From the NCBI GenBank assembly GCA_025618425.1, contig CM046832.1:64191279-64255278 (forward strand): a stretch of 64,000 nt of DNA, read 5' to 3'. Below the pieces are notes generated by a model. That model made no database searches. It was given only the letters and a program-made list of their open reading frames with translations, and had not been told where the DNA came from. Position 1 is the first letter of the stretch, and the number at the start of each line of letters is the position of its first letter. Positions 23,706 through 36,588 of this stretch are shown piece after piece. Source of the stretch: Heliocidaris tuberculata (lineage: Eukaryota; Echinodermata; Echinoidea; Camarodonta; Echinometridae). Position numbers and translations under genes: made by a program.

Positions 23706-26334
23706 TGGAGCCTGATCGGTTAGTCACGGACGGACATTTGACAAATTTTGAAAGTTTTAAGGCCTGTAAAAAATAAGTTATGAGATGTGTTGAGCTGTTT
23801 TATGTTTCATTGTGAAGGGTACCACTGAAGGTGCTAAATGATGATAAAATTTGGTTGCCATGGTTACCTACTAAAAATGGAATCCATTAAATATTCAATG
23901 TCACGGACGGACAAGATAGAAATGGGTTTCTTGACTTATCGGTAATCTTTTGTCTTTTCTATCTAAACAAACTGTCACTGACAAATTTTTTTGATTGCAA
24001 ATGTTAGTCAAGTAAATTGACTTCCCTGTCACATACATAGAATTTGAAAGCAAGCTGTAACTTTTGCTAGAGGTCCGAAAACTTTTTGTCACGGACGGAC
24101 ATTTGGATGTCACGGACGGACATTTTGAGTGTCACGGACGGACATTAGATTAAAAACTGCATGTGTTCCTATCTAAAATCGCACATACATACTTCTTGCT
24201 TTCAACTTTTTGTTTGAAATTAATTTTATTCCACTATTAAGCAAAACTTAGCTCGAAAAACTTAGTTTTTAAGTGGAATCTGTGTCAAAAGTGGATGCCT
24301 GTATTGTAGTGTATATACAATGTACAAGTGCATGTACTCATGTACATGTAGTGTACAATACATGTATATGCTACAGACCAAAATGATCATGTTGAGAAGA
24401 ATGTGATGTCAGCTTTCAAAATATAACCCTTTACATTACAGTAATGTAGGTGAACTGAAATCAAGCATCATTATTTAGTATTTTAATTTACTTTACAGCT
24501 CAAAGTCATATATTTTGTTTCAAACATAGAGGTAATATAGAAATAGGATTATGTGTGATTGATCATTATCATATATAGGAAGTAACATTTCTCATTTGGT
24601 TTACAACATCACATACCAGTACTCTTTATAACATCTCATATTTTTCAGTAGTTCCGTTTAAGAGGGTGAAAACCAAATCATGAAATGCAGATCATTGTCT
24701 AAATCTTTCTCATATAGTTTACTTTTTCAGTAATGTCTCTATCACTTTAAGAATGGGCTTTCTGGACAAAGGCCCTAATAGCAACAGTTGAGTGTATAAA
24801 GCCCATAGAGCCTAATTATGTCCTGTTAGTTGAGGGATTGCCCAACACGACTAGTGTAAGTCATATATTATAACTTTCTGACCCCCTTCCCCATAAAAAA
24901 ACTGTTTCAGGGTTGATGCAACTAATGCAGTTATAAGCATTTGAAATTATATATAGTATCTAAAAAGGTTTCTTCTTATGTTATGTGATTACATTTTTTT
25001 TTTGAATTGTCGGCTGTGTAAAATCCTGAACTACAAAGAATCTGTATCTGTCTCAAACGTTACAACTAATTCAAAGCATTCTTACAAAATAGAGTCCAAA
25101 CATGGCTCCTGTGGTCTGATACCACATCTGACCTGCAATGTTTATAATTTTCAAGCACAACTTGTAATTTAATTTGAATATTGATCAAGCTTCAGTATTA
25201 ATGTTGAATCTAACACTTTTACACATTGCTGATGCCCAAAAATATCAGCTACAATAATAGCAATAATAATATTAATAAATAAATAAGTAAGAAAATATTA
25301 AGTATTCATCTTCTGTAAACACCTGTAATAGATGTCTTTTGCAGACTGACAATGCACGCTGGCTCCCATTAGAGCCATAGCAGAATCATTAGGTTTTTAT
25401 GATATTTATTAGCTTGAAAAAGAAAAAAATTGGGGCGGGGTGGGGGGTAATTTTTGCATTCATATGGGGGATCACAATACCATATACAGTCCAACCTACT
25501 TTAGCAACCACCTGTATAGAAAGACTACCTGTCTATAAAGACCACAATTTTTGTTTCCCTTTAAAACTGTTTCTCATTAAATCATGTATCAAAGGAACCT
25601 GTACGTAAAGACAGCTTTTCTTGTCTGTCTTGAGCGGTCTTTATAGACAGGTTTCACTGTACGTGATATTTTGGATGAAATATGTTCCATGAACCAATAT
25701 ACAATTAAATAATTCATTGAATTTGAAATCTCACAGCATTTACCATTTCAGTATATTGCATTGTCCGTCTGTGACAAAATTAGTGTCCGTCCGTGACAAT
25801 TTTCAAATTCGTTTTTAGTATATGTATATTTAATTGATCAAGGTTTTATTCATACATGGTATAGGTCTCTAGCTAGTGAGATAGCTCAGTATGGTTTTTG
25901 TTTTCACTTTTGCCTAACCAATGGAAAAAAAAACTTTTACAAATTTTTTCTGTCACGGACGGACAAATTTGCATCAAGATGTGAATGACCCTGCGGCACA
26001 GCCATTTCTGTACAAATATTTTCAAATATTTTTGGGTTTTCAATGGAATGGTGTTTGATCTATAATTATTTGCTAACAAAACTTAAGAAAGTTTAGAGAG
26101 TGTTAAACTAGGACCAAATCAATCTTTCTAGAAAATGTCCGTCCGTGACATTAGTTTTCATCACCCCTGTTGAAAAATGGGCCAATCCAATGACTTTCCG
26201 GACCTTGTCAATTAAACAAACATGAATTTTAGTAACTTTAGATATTAATGAAAAACCTGAAAGTGATTTCATCATAAAAATCTGAAAATTAAATTTTTAC
26301 CCCAATGCTCACTCTTAACCGATCAGGCTCTATG
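23706..26334. mobile_element. 2.6 kb TIR element with TGTCACGGACGGACA subterminal repeats
   Basis: In the inferred POLR3D 5' intron. End words GAGCCTGATCGGTTA (about 23709) and, reversed, GAGCCTGATCGGTTA (about 26331) define the inverted repeat. The word TGTCACGGACGGACA or its complement occurs about nine times inside: near 23731, 23901, 24090, 24110, 24130, 25763 (one change), 25782, 25950 and 26138. The left cluster is mostly in one orientation and the right mostly reversed. No transposase ORF is seen. Target duplication is unclear (TAT at both edges is possible). A TA-flanked MITE is nested at 25487-25659. Confidence 0.7.
25487..25659. mobile_element. 173 bp TA-flanked mariner/pogo-type MITE
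   Basis: TA at 25485-25486 and 25660-25661 flanks ends CAGTCCAACCT and, reversed, CAGTGAAACCTGTCTATAAA. Same family as 1542-2736; a fragment with CCTATCTATAAAGACC lies at about 41220-41310 in PDK intron 5. Confidence 0.8.
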
Positions 26335-26387
26335 TGAGGAAGAGGTAGAGGTAGAGATTGCTTGACAGAATGGGCAAATCATTTTAA

Positions 26388-27838
26388 AGGGTGACTAAAT
26401 TAGAGAGAAAAAAGGTGCTGTTTCCATGTATTTTTGCATTCAAATCACGAATCTGGCAATTGATTGTCAAAATTATGTCTCGTTTTGGCGAAAAGGGGGG
26501 AAAAGTAGAGGTTTGGGGACCGTTCCTTAAAACTCGTGAGCTGATTGGCTAATTGACGTCACACCCCCAAGTGACGTATGAAGAGTAAGAGGCACAAGAT
26601 CTGCAGGCTGCGGCAATGCAACATTTTACACACAATGCGGTATTTGACCCCTCTGTTCGACGGACAATTTATGAAAAAGGGAAATTAATCAATACAGTCT
26701 AAGGAGTGAATAATCATTATCAATATATTTTCTTTAAGATCAGTGAACACTTTTGCCCAAATATACAGCTCTTGTTTTGTTTTTTAAACTTTTCTTTGAA
26801 CAATGTTCTCATCCATCTGAGCTTGCCGAACGATAGTTTTGCATTGGTCTTAAACGCGTACACAGCCGTTTTATGCGTCTGTGCAATGTACTACACATCT
26901 TTAGTACGGCAACTATGTTCCCCCTCGTACTAAGCGATTGGTGAATGCTTTTGTTTGGTTTGTTTTTACTCTCGCCTTTCTTTACTTCGCTTTACATGTA
27001 CGTACGGTAGTACTGACTTAAATTTTTGGCTGAGTTCTTCGAGTAACTTAGAGAGATGGATAGTGATCGCGAGTCCGATTTGGAGGACTTTTTTTGAGCC
27101 AGATACGAACTCTGATTTATCAGATGATTTATCGATCCCGAAAGAGAAGAAGCTCAAGTGCAGTGGCAAGGGGAATTCGACCATTATGTTTGAACCCCTC
27201 GCAGAAGACGCACCAGGGCATGGTGAAGGGGTCGCGGGGGAAGAGCCGCGGGTGAAGCTGCTGCAGCTGCTGGAGAAGAAAAGTGATCACTGCAAATTGT
27301 ACTCCACTCGCTTGGCCCTTGCCACTCTGCCCGCGTGAGCATACCTTTGCGACCCACAATTTCCGTAGATTTTCATCTTTAGGAAAATGATGTACGTAGG
27401 CTTACATCATCTTCAGGGGTCTTGCTACAGCCCGCAACTATACACCGATTTTGCATTATTGATGAAATTGTGTCCCAAAATCAAAGTTATTGTGAGGAAT
27501 TAAACACACGAAAATATGCGATGCAAATGGTCGATGGGGTGAATGTCATGCTCGGCACCGGGCTGGGCCTGCCGGGGCCTGCGGGCGCGCACGGTATATA
27601 GGTTGGTGGAATATTTTCCCTTACTTCTCGTACGTCACAGATCACGTGATCATGATGTCGCTCGATGTTTTTTTTTTAGGGGCGGGGCTTATGACTGTGT
27701 AAATCAGCAAAAATGTACTTTTCAAATGGTTATGAAATACGACTGAATGCATAAAAAAGTGTGTGATAGATATTTTTTGGCTCCTGATGACTCCTTCCTA
27801 TGAAAAATGGGCAATTAATTTTTTATTTTAGTCACCCT
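26388..27838. mobile_element. 1,451 bp TTAA-flanked element carrying an exon-like ORF
   Basis: TTAA at 26384-26387 and 27839-27842 flanks AGGGTGACTAAAT and, reversed, AGGGTGACTAAAATAAA. The right half is GC- and CpG-rich (27180-27340, 27550-27600), unlike its surroundings, and holds a broken acidic ORF (next entry). TTAA duplication suggests a piggyBac- or Kolobok-type mobiliser. No transposase core is present. Confidence 0.75.
27056..27338 (+). pseudogene. Frameshifted first-exon-like ORF inside the TTAA element
   Basis: An ATG at 27056 opens MDSDRESDLEDFF and stops at once after a run of seven T (27089-27095). In the next frame, EPDTNSDLSDDLSIPKEKK continues the acidic character to a stop at 27336-27338. 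A single base difference in the T run would account for the break. A consensus-like donor CCCGC/GTGAGC sits at 27334/27335, right before the stop, so the unit resembles an initiating exon. Product not recognised; a STIMFEPLAED segment is the only distinctive motif. Confidence 0.4.
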
Positions 27839-28206
27839 TTAAGTGAAGTTCATATTGCCATGAAAAAGATCTAGGTTCTAGACTAAGTATATGATTTTAC
27901 ATCTCCGCTCTACTGATGCATGTTTCAAACGAAACTACATAACACAATCTATCACTATTGTGAAAAATGAACAATATTTCATTTTTCTCTTCGTAAAATT
28001 TAAATCATACAGTCAAAACTGCTACCAATACTGTTTATCTTATTATTATTGCCACATGACAGATATCAGTGAGAAAAAAAATATTCTTTTCAAAGGAGCT
28101 CTTTGTGGATTTGGTGTGATAATAATTTTATCACAGCAATTTTTGTAATTTTATTGAGCACCAATTTATCTCTAAATTTTTTTTATTTCATCTTTAAAAA
28201 AAAGAA

Positions 28207-29491
28207 GGTATTCTGAGACCACTGTTTATCTCTGATTTTATCCGATATTTCATCTCAGTCTCCTACCTCTTGCGTGCCTATACATGTTGTACGCAAGATA
28301 AGTGCAGCTTTAAACGCTTACACCAATCATATTTGTGGGAAAGATAAAATAAAACTTAAAATAAGGTAGGGGCTTTTTTATCTATAGGATACATGGTGAG
28401 TGCGGTATTTTTGGACAAGTATGGTGCTAGTCGTATGATCAAAATAAACAAAAAGATGCGGAATACTGACTACAGTGTATATTTTCTCAAGCAACAATTT
28501 CATATGATTATCAAATTTTCTATTCCACATACTAAGAATCTTGCTGTTAGATTGGTCAAACGGTAATCACGTGATCAAGCGTAGTTTTCCCCATCAATCG
28601 ACCTGAGAAAAAAAGTTTGTGACCTTGACGGAATAGTACTTATGTGTTTCGCTGATCTCTTCAGTCCATTATAGAGTCACAATGTGTTATCAATATTTTT
28701 GGTACGCGAAAAAGAAAGTGTGTGACCTTTACAAATAGCTCCATAAGCATACTAAAATAAGCTTAAATAAGCGCGCGTTGCCCATTCGCGCGCTTAAATA
28801 AAACACTTGTGCGCACACAGGAGGGGGTTTATGTAATGGTTTCAACTTCTTTTGTGAATGTCTTTTTCGAGATGTAGACAATAATTGTCTTTCTCGTACC
28901 AGTTAAATGCTTCAGATGTGGAATTTAAAGCAAATAATCACCTTTCGGTTTCAGGCGATGGGACGTACTGTCACTTCCTCGGCGATCTGAATGTATACGC
29001 TATCTTTCCTCAGCTTCGCTTCGGAAAGATAGCTACATCCAGATCGCCTTGGAAGTAATAGTTTGTCCCATCACCTTCACCAACGGTAATTATTTGCTTA
29101 CTATTTCAAGATTTTTCCCAACTACTATCACTAAAACTATCTTCTAAAACCTCGGAAAGTACCTTAGTCATTTTCAAAGAAATCCCAGCAAAAAGCGCAT
29201 TAGCGCTTTGAGGCACACGTATTGAAAATTGTAAAAATAGCGCATTCGCGCTCTCTTGCCCCAGAGACTGGCAGAGAGCAATTCTATTGGCCGAGCATGA
29301 TGAAAGTGAAATCTAACGCCATTTCTTATTGGTTAAGGCTTCATAAATGGAAGTGTCTTAGATGAGAAAAAATCTTGCTAAAATGGTTCTCAGAAGTCAG
29401 AATACCGATTTAAAAAGATTTTAAGGGTATTCCATTTCACAGACTTAAAATCTCACATTTTAACTGAGATAAAATGAATCTGAGAATACTG
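28207..29491. mobile_element. About 1.3 kb inverted-repeat element with a central hairpin
   Basis: Left end GGTATTCTGAGACCACTG... and right end, reversed, GCAGTATTCTCAGATTCATT share TATTCT.AGA and the following TTTTATC and ATCTCAG words. Between them 28931-29100 forms a long hairpin: CAGGCGATGGGAC pairs with GTCCCATCACC, CGATCTG with CAGATCG, and GCTATCTTTCC with GGAAAGATAGC. The ends are approximate and no target duplication is assigned. The interior is richer in CGCGC words (about 28770-28790). Confidence 0.55.
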
Positions 29492-29941
29492 CCCCAGAGC
29501 TTTTCGGTTAACTTTTCAAAGCTAAATCACTCACTGCTTCCATGTAGTTCTACTTTTTTTACTGGAAGATACACCACTTTGAAAATCTGTTGTCAAATAT
29601 ATAATTTGAAAAATAGATTTTTTTTTCCCCTCTCTCTCTCTCTCTGGTTCGGGTACAACTGCCTCCTTCAATTCTGCAGATTATTGCAGTCTTTTCTATG
29701 GTACAACTTCCAGATGGGTATTGCAGGCACACTAAACACCAGGTTCACACCCTACTCTTTGTGAGAAGTGTAGCATATTACTGTGCATAGAGTGTGACAC
29801 TGTGACTCTCTTACACACGTAACTTTTGCCAGACTCGATGGCTTCAGCATACATGCACAACCGATTCACTACACACAGGGCCTCCAGTTAATGTTCTGTC
29901 TGAGGAATTGACAGCAATCCTGTTGTTGCCCACTTAAACAC

Positions 29942-30334
29942 GTACAAGCTTATCTGAAGATAAGCTTGTACTCCACAATAGCTTTTACAGGTGAATAGGC
30001 TTCAATAGGTTTTGTGTGCATTAGCAGGCTATGGTCCATTCTAGATCATTCATACATAAGAGGAAAATGAATATAAAATTTCACTGTCAACTCTGAAACC
30101 TCAAATTTGTAGCATATTAGGAGTGGAAGAGTCCCAGAATCAGGTAATCTAGCAAATTTAAGAAAATTAAATCTTGCTTAGAGCAATTTTGTTGTCTGTT
30201 TTTGACTAAGTAGAGTACTGCAACAGTGAATTTTTAACACAGTCCCACATAGGCAAGGGCCTATGAGTGATTGAAGCTTATTCACCCGAAAAAGGTATTG
30301 TGGAGTACAAGCTTAACTTCAGATAAGCTTGTAC
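29942..30334. mobile_element. 393 bp foldback MITE (truncated copy at 55552-55850)
   Basis: Both ends carry the same roughly 65 bp sequence in opposite orientation, starting GTACAAGCTTATCTGAAG and including CTCCACAATA and GGTGAATA.GCTTCAAT. The terminal part is itself palindromic (AAGCTTATCTGAAGATAAGCTT). A reversed copy at 55552-55850 keeps the middle and one arm and lacks the other. Confidence 0.8.
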
Positions 30335-30364
30335 ATTAGTGGGTACACCACCATACTTCTGTCT

Positions 30365-30760
30365 AATTGTTAAGCTCTCTCTCTCTCTCTCTCTCTCCCT
30401 CTCTCTTTTCCTTAAGTTATACTCTACCCCGAGTCCACCCACGTAACCATCGCTATGTGGCGCTGTGTCAATTTTGGCGGTGGTCATGACCTCTAAGTTG
30501 AAGAGGTAAAAACACCAATATACATGTAATCAGCGAAATTTTGAGAAATACTTCCTTCTTTCTGCATTTTATTTTTAGGATGATACTATCAGACTATCTA
30601 TCTAATTTCATGTCAGATTCTTCAATACTAAAAATAGGCAATGATAGGATCTTTATCATCTTGTCTGGATGGTCAAATACATGATAGCATCCTCCTCCTC
30701 CTCCTTCTTTCTTCTTTCTTCTTCTTTTTTCTTTCTTCTTCTTCTTCTTCTTGGCAGGAG
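30365..30760. repeat. Pyrimidine-rich microsatellites
   Basis: (CT)n at 30373-30408 and a (CTC)n/(TTC)n tract at 30689-30752. The dispersed repeat shared with 5370-5460 lies between them at 30445-30540. Confidence 0.85.
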
Positions 30761-30978
30761 TGTGTGGCAGACCTCTAAATTTATTGGTAAAGTCACATGT
30801 GAAAACACGGAAAGCTATACGTGGGACCACCACGCCAATGCTTGCTTAGAATATGGGCATAACTCCCTAAAGAAAACTCGGTGAAAACTTTACAAAAGAG
30901 AAAGATATCTTACCTAAAAATACCTCAATAGACCTACTTCATAATTCACAGCAGAAACAAGTTCCAACATTCACTTAC

Positions 30979-31074
30979 TATTAGGACGGTACCGATACAA
31001 ATTTCCCTGGCAGTATTGCAAGCTCGGAACTTCAAACTTTCGTCTGGTCTGCCGGAATTGTGCGAGTCTTCCAT
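30979..31074 (-). other. POLR3D: Probable upstream exon of POLR3D (5' UTR or N-terminal extension)
   Basis: A minus-strand open stretch ends at a good donor, CTAATA/GTAAGTG, at 30979/30978. The POLR3D first coding exon has an acceptor (TTTTTTCAG) at 23616 and an open frame of 60 nt before its ATG. From an ATG at 31072-31074 the open stretch is 96 nt (32 codons, beginning MEDSHNSGRPDESLKF) and would join that exon in frame, adding 52 residues. That ATG has C at -3, so initiation there may be weak. GC-rich sequence at 31080-31130 fits a promoter-proximal CpG patch. The exon's true 5' end and its link to POLR3D are inference. Confidence 0.45.
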
Positions 31075-34000
31075 AGGCGCATCGGCGCCAGCGCCAGCCT
31101 TCAGCCGCGCGCCGGCCCGGAGCGCCGGGGTATAGCTAGCTAACCCTAGCTGGCCCCTAACATAACATTTATTATCCATTCCCTTCCCTGTCTTAATTTC
31201 TTCACTTGTCCAACTCTGTCATTCCTTGCAATTAAGCAGGGGCGTCGATTATGGGGTGGCGGGGGGGGGGGGGGGGGGACTGCCTCAAGGAGATATTGGG
31301 AGGACAAACATATATAGTTCCCCTCCCCCAATGAATCCGGAGGTGTAAAATAAAATAAAATAAGGAAAAATGATGCAAAACTCGGGAAATGAAACCCTCC
31401 AAACAATGAAATTCAAAAAGTTATTACACAATCAGACCTCAATTTTGCTGCGAGCTATATAGCTCTGTGCGCAAATATTCTCTAATGTTCCCCTGCTTCA
31501 TGTAACCGAGGAGAAGCTGGTAATTAAGAGCCGTTAGAAAAATGAAAGGTACTATTAGGCTGTCTTGCCCCCCCCCCCCCCCCATCCGAAAAATGGTTAG
31601 ATGCCCCTACTTGCGTGATGGCGTAGATGCAAGGGTTGGGGTATATAGTGGAGCTGCCCCCTTTTATTGAATGGTGAGCAAAAAAAAAAAAAAAAAGTGG
31701 GGGTTAACAGGGGAAAAAAAACCCAACAATGAAAGAAATGAAAAGAAAAGAAAAGGAAAGGAAAGGAAAGGGTGGGGAATATGAAAAAAAGAATAAGATG
31801 AAAGGACCCCTTTCCGTCCCCTCCCCATTATTGATGGTAATTGCATTCCAGTGATGCCCAGCAGTGCACCCTCCATGTCTGGACCAACTTCTAGACTCTG
31901 GACCAAGATATGTCTCTTTCTGTATGCAACAAATTCTAGTTGTTCTAGTGTAATTTATATCCCGGTACCATGTAAGGGTGATACATGTATTTCTCTTTCT
32001 TATTCGCCAAGCTAGCTCTCATTCTTTCTGCCAGTCTCTCTCTGCTCTCTCACTTTCTCTGTCCCTCTCTCTCTTTCTTCCACCCATCTTATCAGTAGGC
32101 CTAATTTCTATCCATCAAATCATTTTTAACAAGCACACTCATAACCCCTCCCTATATATTCATTTCCTACAATGTATTTTAGTCTGGCAATAACATTCAA
32201 ACATTCATTAAAAGGGCCAAAAAAGGCCTATTGTGTACATCTGTCCAAAAATTTCAACACACAAAAATAAAACAAAAAGGAAAAAAGAAAACGGAACTGA
32301 TCTTGATGTATTATTGCAGCTTTAATCCACAAATCTTCACGATCTAATATTTCTTGTCGCAATGACCTGAATATTCCTCCAAGAATATAGTTGAAGTTCA
32401 TTTTTACCAAATATCATAATACTAATACTTAAATTACAGTTACAAACACCATAGCCATGCTTGTCCATTGGAATTAAGTGATACATGCTTTTAAAATAGT
32501 TGTTCTTGAACTATAGCAGAACAAATTAACATAAATTTGAAAGGAAATATATCATCATACTACAATCAAATATGTTGTGAAACATCTAACATACTGTTTA
32601 TGTACTTTTATATCATACACAAAACAAAAAACAAAGGCACAACGATAAGCTCATAAGTTTATATATGCTGGAAACCTGAAAATGGGAGAGTACCTAATTT
32701 GGATTAAAGAGTTATTATATTGATGTGTATAGATTTCTTTTTTAATTGCTTATTCTAATGTTGTCTTCTCTTCTTTTTTTTTTTGGGGGGGGGGTGCTGG
32801 TGTTGGTGAGATGTATGCATGAAATTTACCATTAATATTGTTCAGACTTCAATAAGTTAAAAACCTTGAACTAGAGAAAACATGAAATAGTCCAGCCACA
32901 TATTTTGCATCACAGAAAAGGAGATGTACATTTACATACTTGGAGCCTTTCTTCCCATAAACAACTGGCATTTCACTCTTTAACCCATTTCTCAAAAGGA
33001 TGATTTAACTACTATAAATCCCATTTCATTAAGAATTTTCTTCAAAAAGCTAGATTACTATTTATATATTTACACCAATTAATTAGTACATATTCTTATA
33101 ATACTTCTTAATTCACACTGCTTACATAATATTTCAGGCAAGAAGTCATCATTCATTAATCACACAGATAAACTTTTACAACAAAAATGTGAAAATGAAT
33201 GTTAACCAAGGTTTAACGGAAGAAGAATGGGATGCTAAGTTTATTTATCATTGCTAGTATCAAGTATCCTACTCTCCAAAATGATGCCCAGTTGTTTGGG
33301 GTTTTTTTTTTGTTGATGTATGGTGTCAAGTCAAAGTACCCTTCTAGAGATATGATAGAAGAGTGATTCTTTCTAGATTAGCGCTATTTCTTAACTGGAA
33401 GGCATAAGAACTTTGAACACTGCAATACTAGCACAATAAGACTGGTTATTTATTACCACACATTGTACTTTGCTATAACCATTTCCATCACAGGGACTTC
33501 AAATTTACATTATATATAGCTATTGGCCATTTATTGGATGCAAAGCCTAACCAGTTATTTATCCACATATATGTAAATATGCTTTCATATACACAACATT
33601 TGAAATGTATGCATTGATGACAATGGGCACTGTTCATGTTTTAATGTAAAAAGAAAGACAGAGACCACCATGCCTCATGTGTATTAATTAATCTTGAAAG
33701 GTAAGAGTGTATTGGAGAGTGCGAATATATTCAAACCTTTCAAAATTGGAAACAATTATAATGAATGTGAGTTATTGCAAAACTTCGGTTCTATATCATA
33801 AGTATTACATTATAATCAAAGTGCAGCCACATTTGTAACACAAACTCTTTAAATCTGCATTATGAACTGAGAACAAAATCAATCTTGATGTCTCGACATT
33901 TTCTGTTTCAGTTACTAGCAGCATGCTGTTGCTTTGAAACTAATAATATGCACAGATAATTTGATATTATTAGTAAAATCCATACCTTTTGAATAGTGCA

Positions 34001-36588
34001 CAGTGGTTTGCAGCAATAATAATAGATTTTACTCTATATCCATGTACAATCAAACAGTAAAAATTGAAATAAATAGGGTTACATAAGGTTACATAGACAG
34101 AACCTTAAATTTAGTACTTATAGGAATCTTGGTAAGCTAAATATCTCTGACAAGATACATAATCTCTTATACATGCACTATCAAGTGGGAATACTGTGGT
34201 TTAGTGGTTTCCCTGTTTGATTAATAAAACAGAAGTTAACATTTCAAATCCTAAGCCTCATGCTTATATCTTTAGAAATGAAATTTATTGAGGACTTTCA
34301 CTTTGATAAAGGGTTATGTGGGCAGGAGTGAATGTTAATAAATAGTAATTTAAAAAAAAATGAAAACGTTAGAACGCTTGGTCCTCTGCATCTAAATGTC
34401 ATACAAAGAGTTTTGATGGGTCGCAAATTACAATCATATTCAAATTTGGTATGTATTATTAGCCATTCACCGTGGTGATATAACTATATATCACAAATAC
34501 ATTGTTGTATTAGCCAAGTTTTCACACATTGGGTAACTTCTAGAACATATGGAATGCAAATAGCTAGAGCAGAGATGGAATTTTCTAGTTTGGCCAATAC
34601 ATCAGCTGGGAAACACGTGTACAAACAGTACACAAGCGAGAATATTCTATAGACAATATTTATCCTATCCAAATTGCTCCTACAGGGCTTTAAATGCCAG
34701 CTTAGTTCCAAAGCATTATGAATTTGAGCAATCCAGCTTTTTGATATGCATAACTGCATCACCTCTCTGAATGGGAAGCTCGATATCTTTTTTTTTTCCC
34801 TCTGTGGAAGGAAGAACAGGTTTTGTTTGAGATAAGCACAACTAAGAAATTTTTACCTCAAAAGATTCTTCTGCTATGACTAATGTGTAGGAAAATGATG
34901 TGGTTTTTGTTGGTTATTCTACAAGTTTTCCTTCTGAAGGATTGCATTAAATGTTCTACAGTTAAAGTATTCTGTCTTCAAAACTGCTAGAATGCAGCTA
35001 TTGATTTTAAGGCAACATAGACTACCCCTTTCCTTTTATTTGGACATTAGAGAAAGTTAATCCTCAGTTTAGGCAAATTTAAACCCCCCAAAAAGGCAAA
35101 CAATTTGAACTAAAAATCAACAATATATATATGTCATACATATTTGTACTTCCACAAAGTTCTAGGACAAAAAAAGAAAAAGAAAAAGAAAAGAAAAGAA
35201 AAGAAAAAAAAAAAAAATTCCCAATACTTTGTAATAAATTGCAGCATAAACATATAAAATGTTGTCTGTTGAGAGACAGAAGGGCATTAACTTTGTGTAA
35301 AATCAAATAAGTTAACGCTCATCTGGCTCTTAGCAGACAAGGTCATTAAGGAGTAAAAGTACACTAGGTATATATACGAGTTTCATACACTACTTAAATA
35401 CTTTTGATCCTCAAGAAGAAAATCAAACGGTGATTTATAACCACTCTTAATTAAGATTAAGCATGGAAATGATCTTAATACCAAGTTAAATGTACTACAC
35501 AAATATATCCCTTTTCTTCTACACCTTTAGTGATCGCACCACATTATGACTATAAATTACACAATAAACATATATACAACTTTATAAAAAAATATATGAA
35601 AGCTATATACAAGTTCCACAACTATTCTCTTCATATAAAAGAGGAATCCTGTTGGGCTGGCTCTTAGGATCATTTTGTAAATGAAGTTTCTACTAATGCA
35701 TTTTACTTTCATTTCAGATTAGATAAAAACTCACAATTAGATTGAGCTTCTCATCAGTTGTACAAACTTGTGTATCATGACCTGGTTCACACAGTTTTAC
35801 TTTATAAAGATAAAATTTCTTGATTCTATTACTATAGTCCCTTAATAAAAGACACTAAACTGAACACAACAGCCGATGGTTTCACACCCATAAAAAATAG
35901 AAATACTAAAACGAAGGCCACTCTGCAAGCAACATAATTCATTAACATGTTTAGCCCATCTCTTGAGGTAAACCTACAGTTTTTGTAGGTGTAATTTACA
36001 GAAGAAGCCTTAGAAAATCACACAATCTATACATAACACATATACAGGAGCTTATCAAATACTGCATTGAAAAAAATGATAATATACCATTTGAACAATG
36101 CATAACAAGCTGAACAAAGAACACACTGAACGCATGATCCACCAGCAGATATTGTCCTTGCTTTACAATGAACATGCAGATGCAGCTGATTACATGTTGG
36201 GTGCATTCTAATACAGCTTTTGATTAATCACACACACTATTATCACAAAGCCCCTACGCTATGTGAAAGTTTAATGACAAGAAAACCTTCAAGCTATCCA
36301 GTCATATCTCATATAACAGTTCTGTAAGATTCAATATCAAGAGCGATCCTTCATAAATGGAGGTGTTTCCTCTTTTTAAAAATGATTCCTTGCTCCTTAG
36401 AGATGGTTTCTATGGAACGCATAACAGTTCTTTAAGGTTCAATATCAAGAGCGACCCTTCATAAATGGAGGTGTTTCCTCTTTTTAAAAATGATTCCTTG
36501 CTCCTTAGAGATGGTTTCTATGGAACACAAGTTGGTATTTCCCTTCCAGGATATCTCTCTGTGACTGAAGAGTTTGTACACAGATCAT
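31075..36588. other. Intergenic, POLR3D upstream region to PDK 3' flank
   Basis: No exon is recognised. The CpG-rich patch at 31080-31130 may be the POLR3D promoter. G or C homopolymers at 31259-31279, 31567-31583 and 32785-32794, an A run at 31680-31697 and an (AAAAG)n tract at 35168-35210. 35261-35341 is a foldback whose arms resemble those at 41330-41430 (TTGTCTGTTGAGAG and GGCATTAAC words). The PDK 3' UTR probably occupies part of the right end. Confidence 0.5.
36313..36528. repeat. 108 bp tandem duplication in the PDK 3' flank
   Basis: 36313-36420 and 36421-36528 are nearly identical (start ATAACAGTTCT, end TTTCTATGGAAC), differing at only a few bases. They lie 60 to 276 bases after the PDK stop, so probably in the 3' UTR, and suggest a recent duplication. 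Confidence 0.85.
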
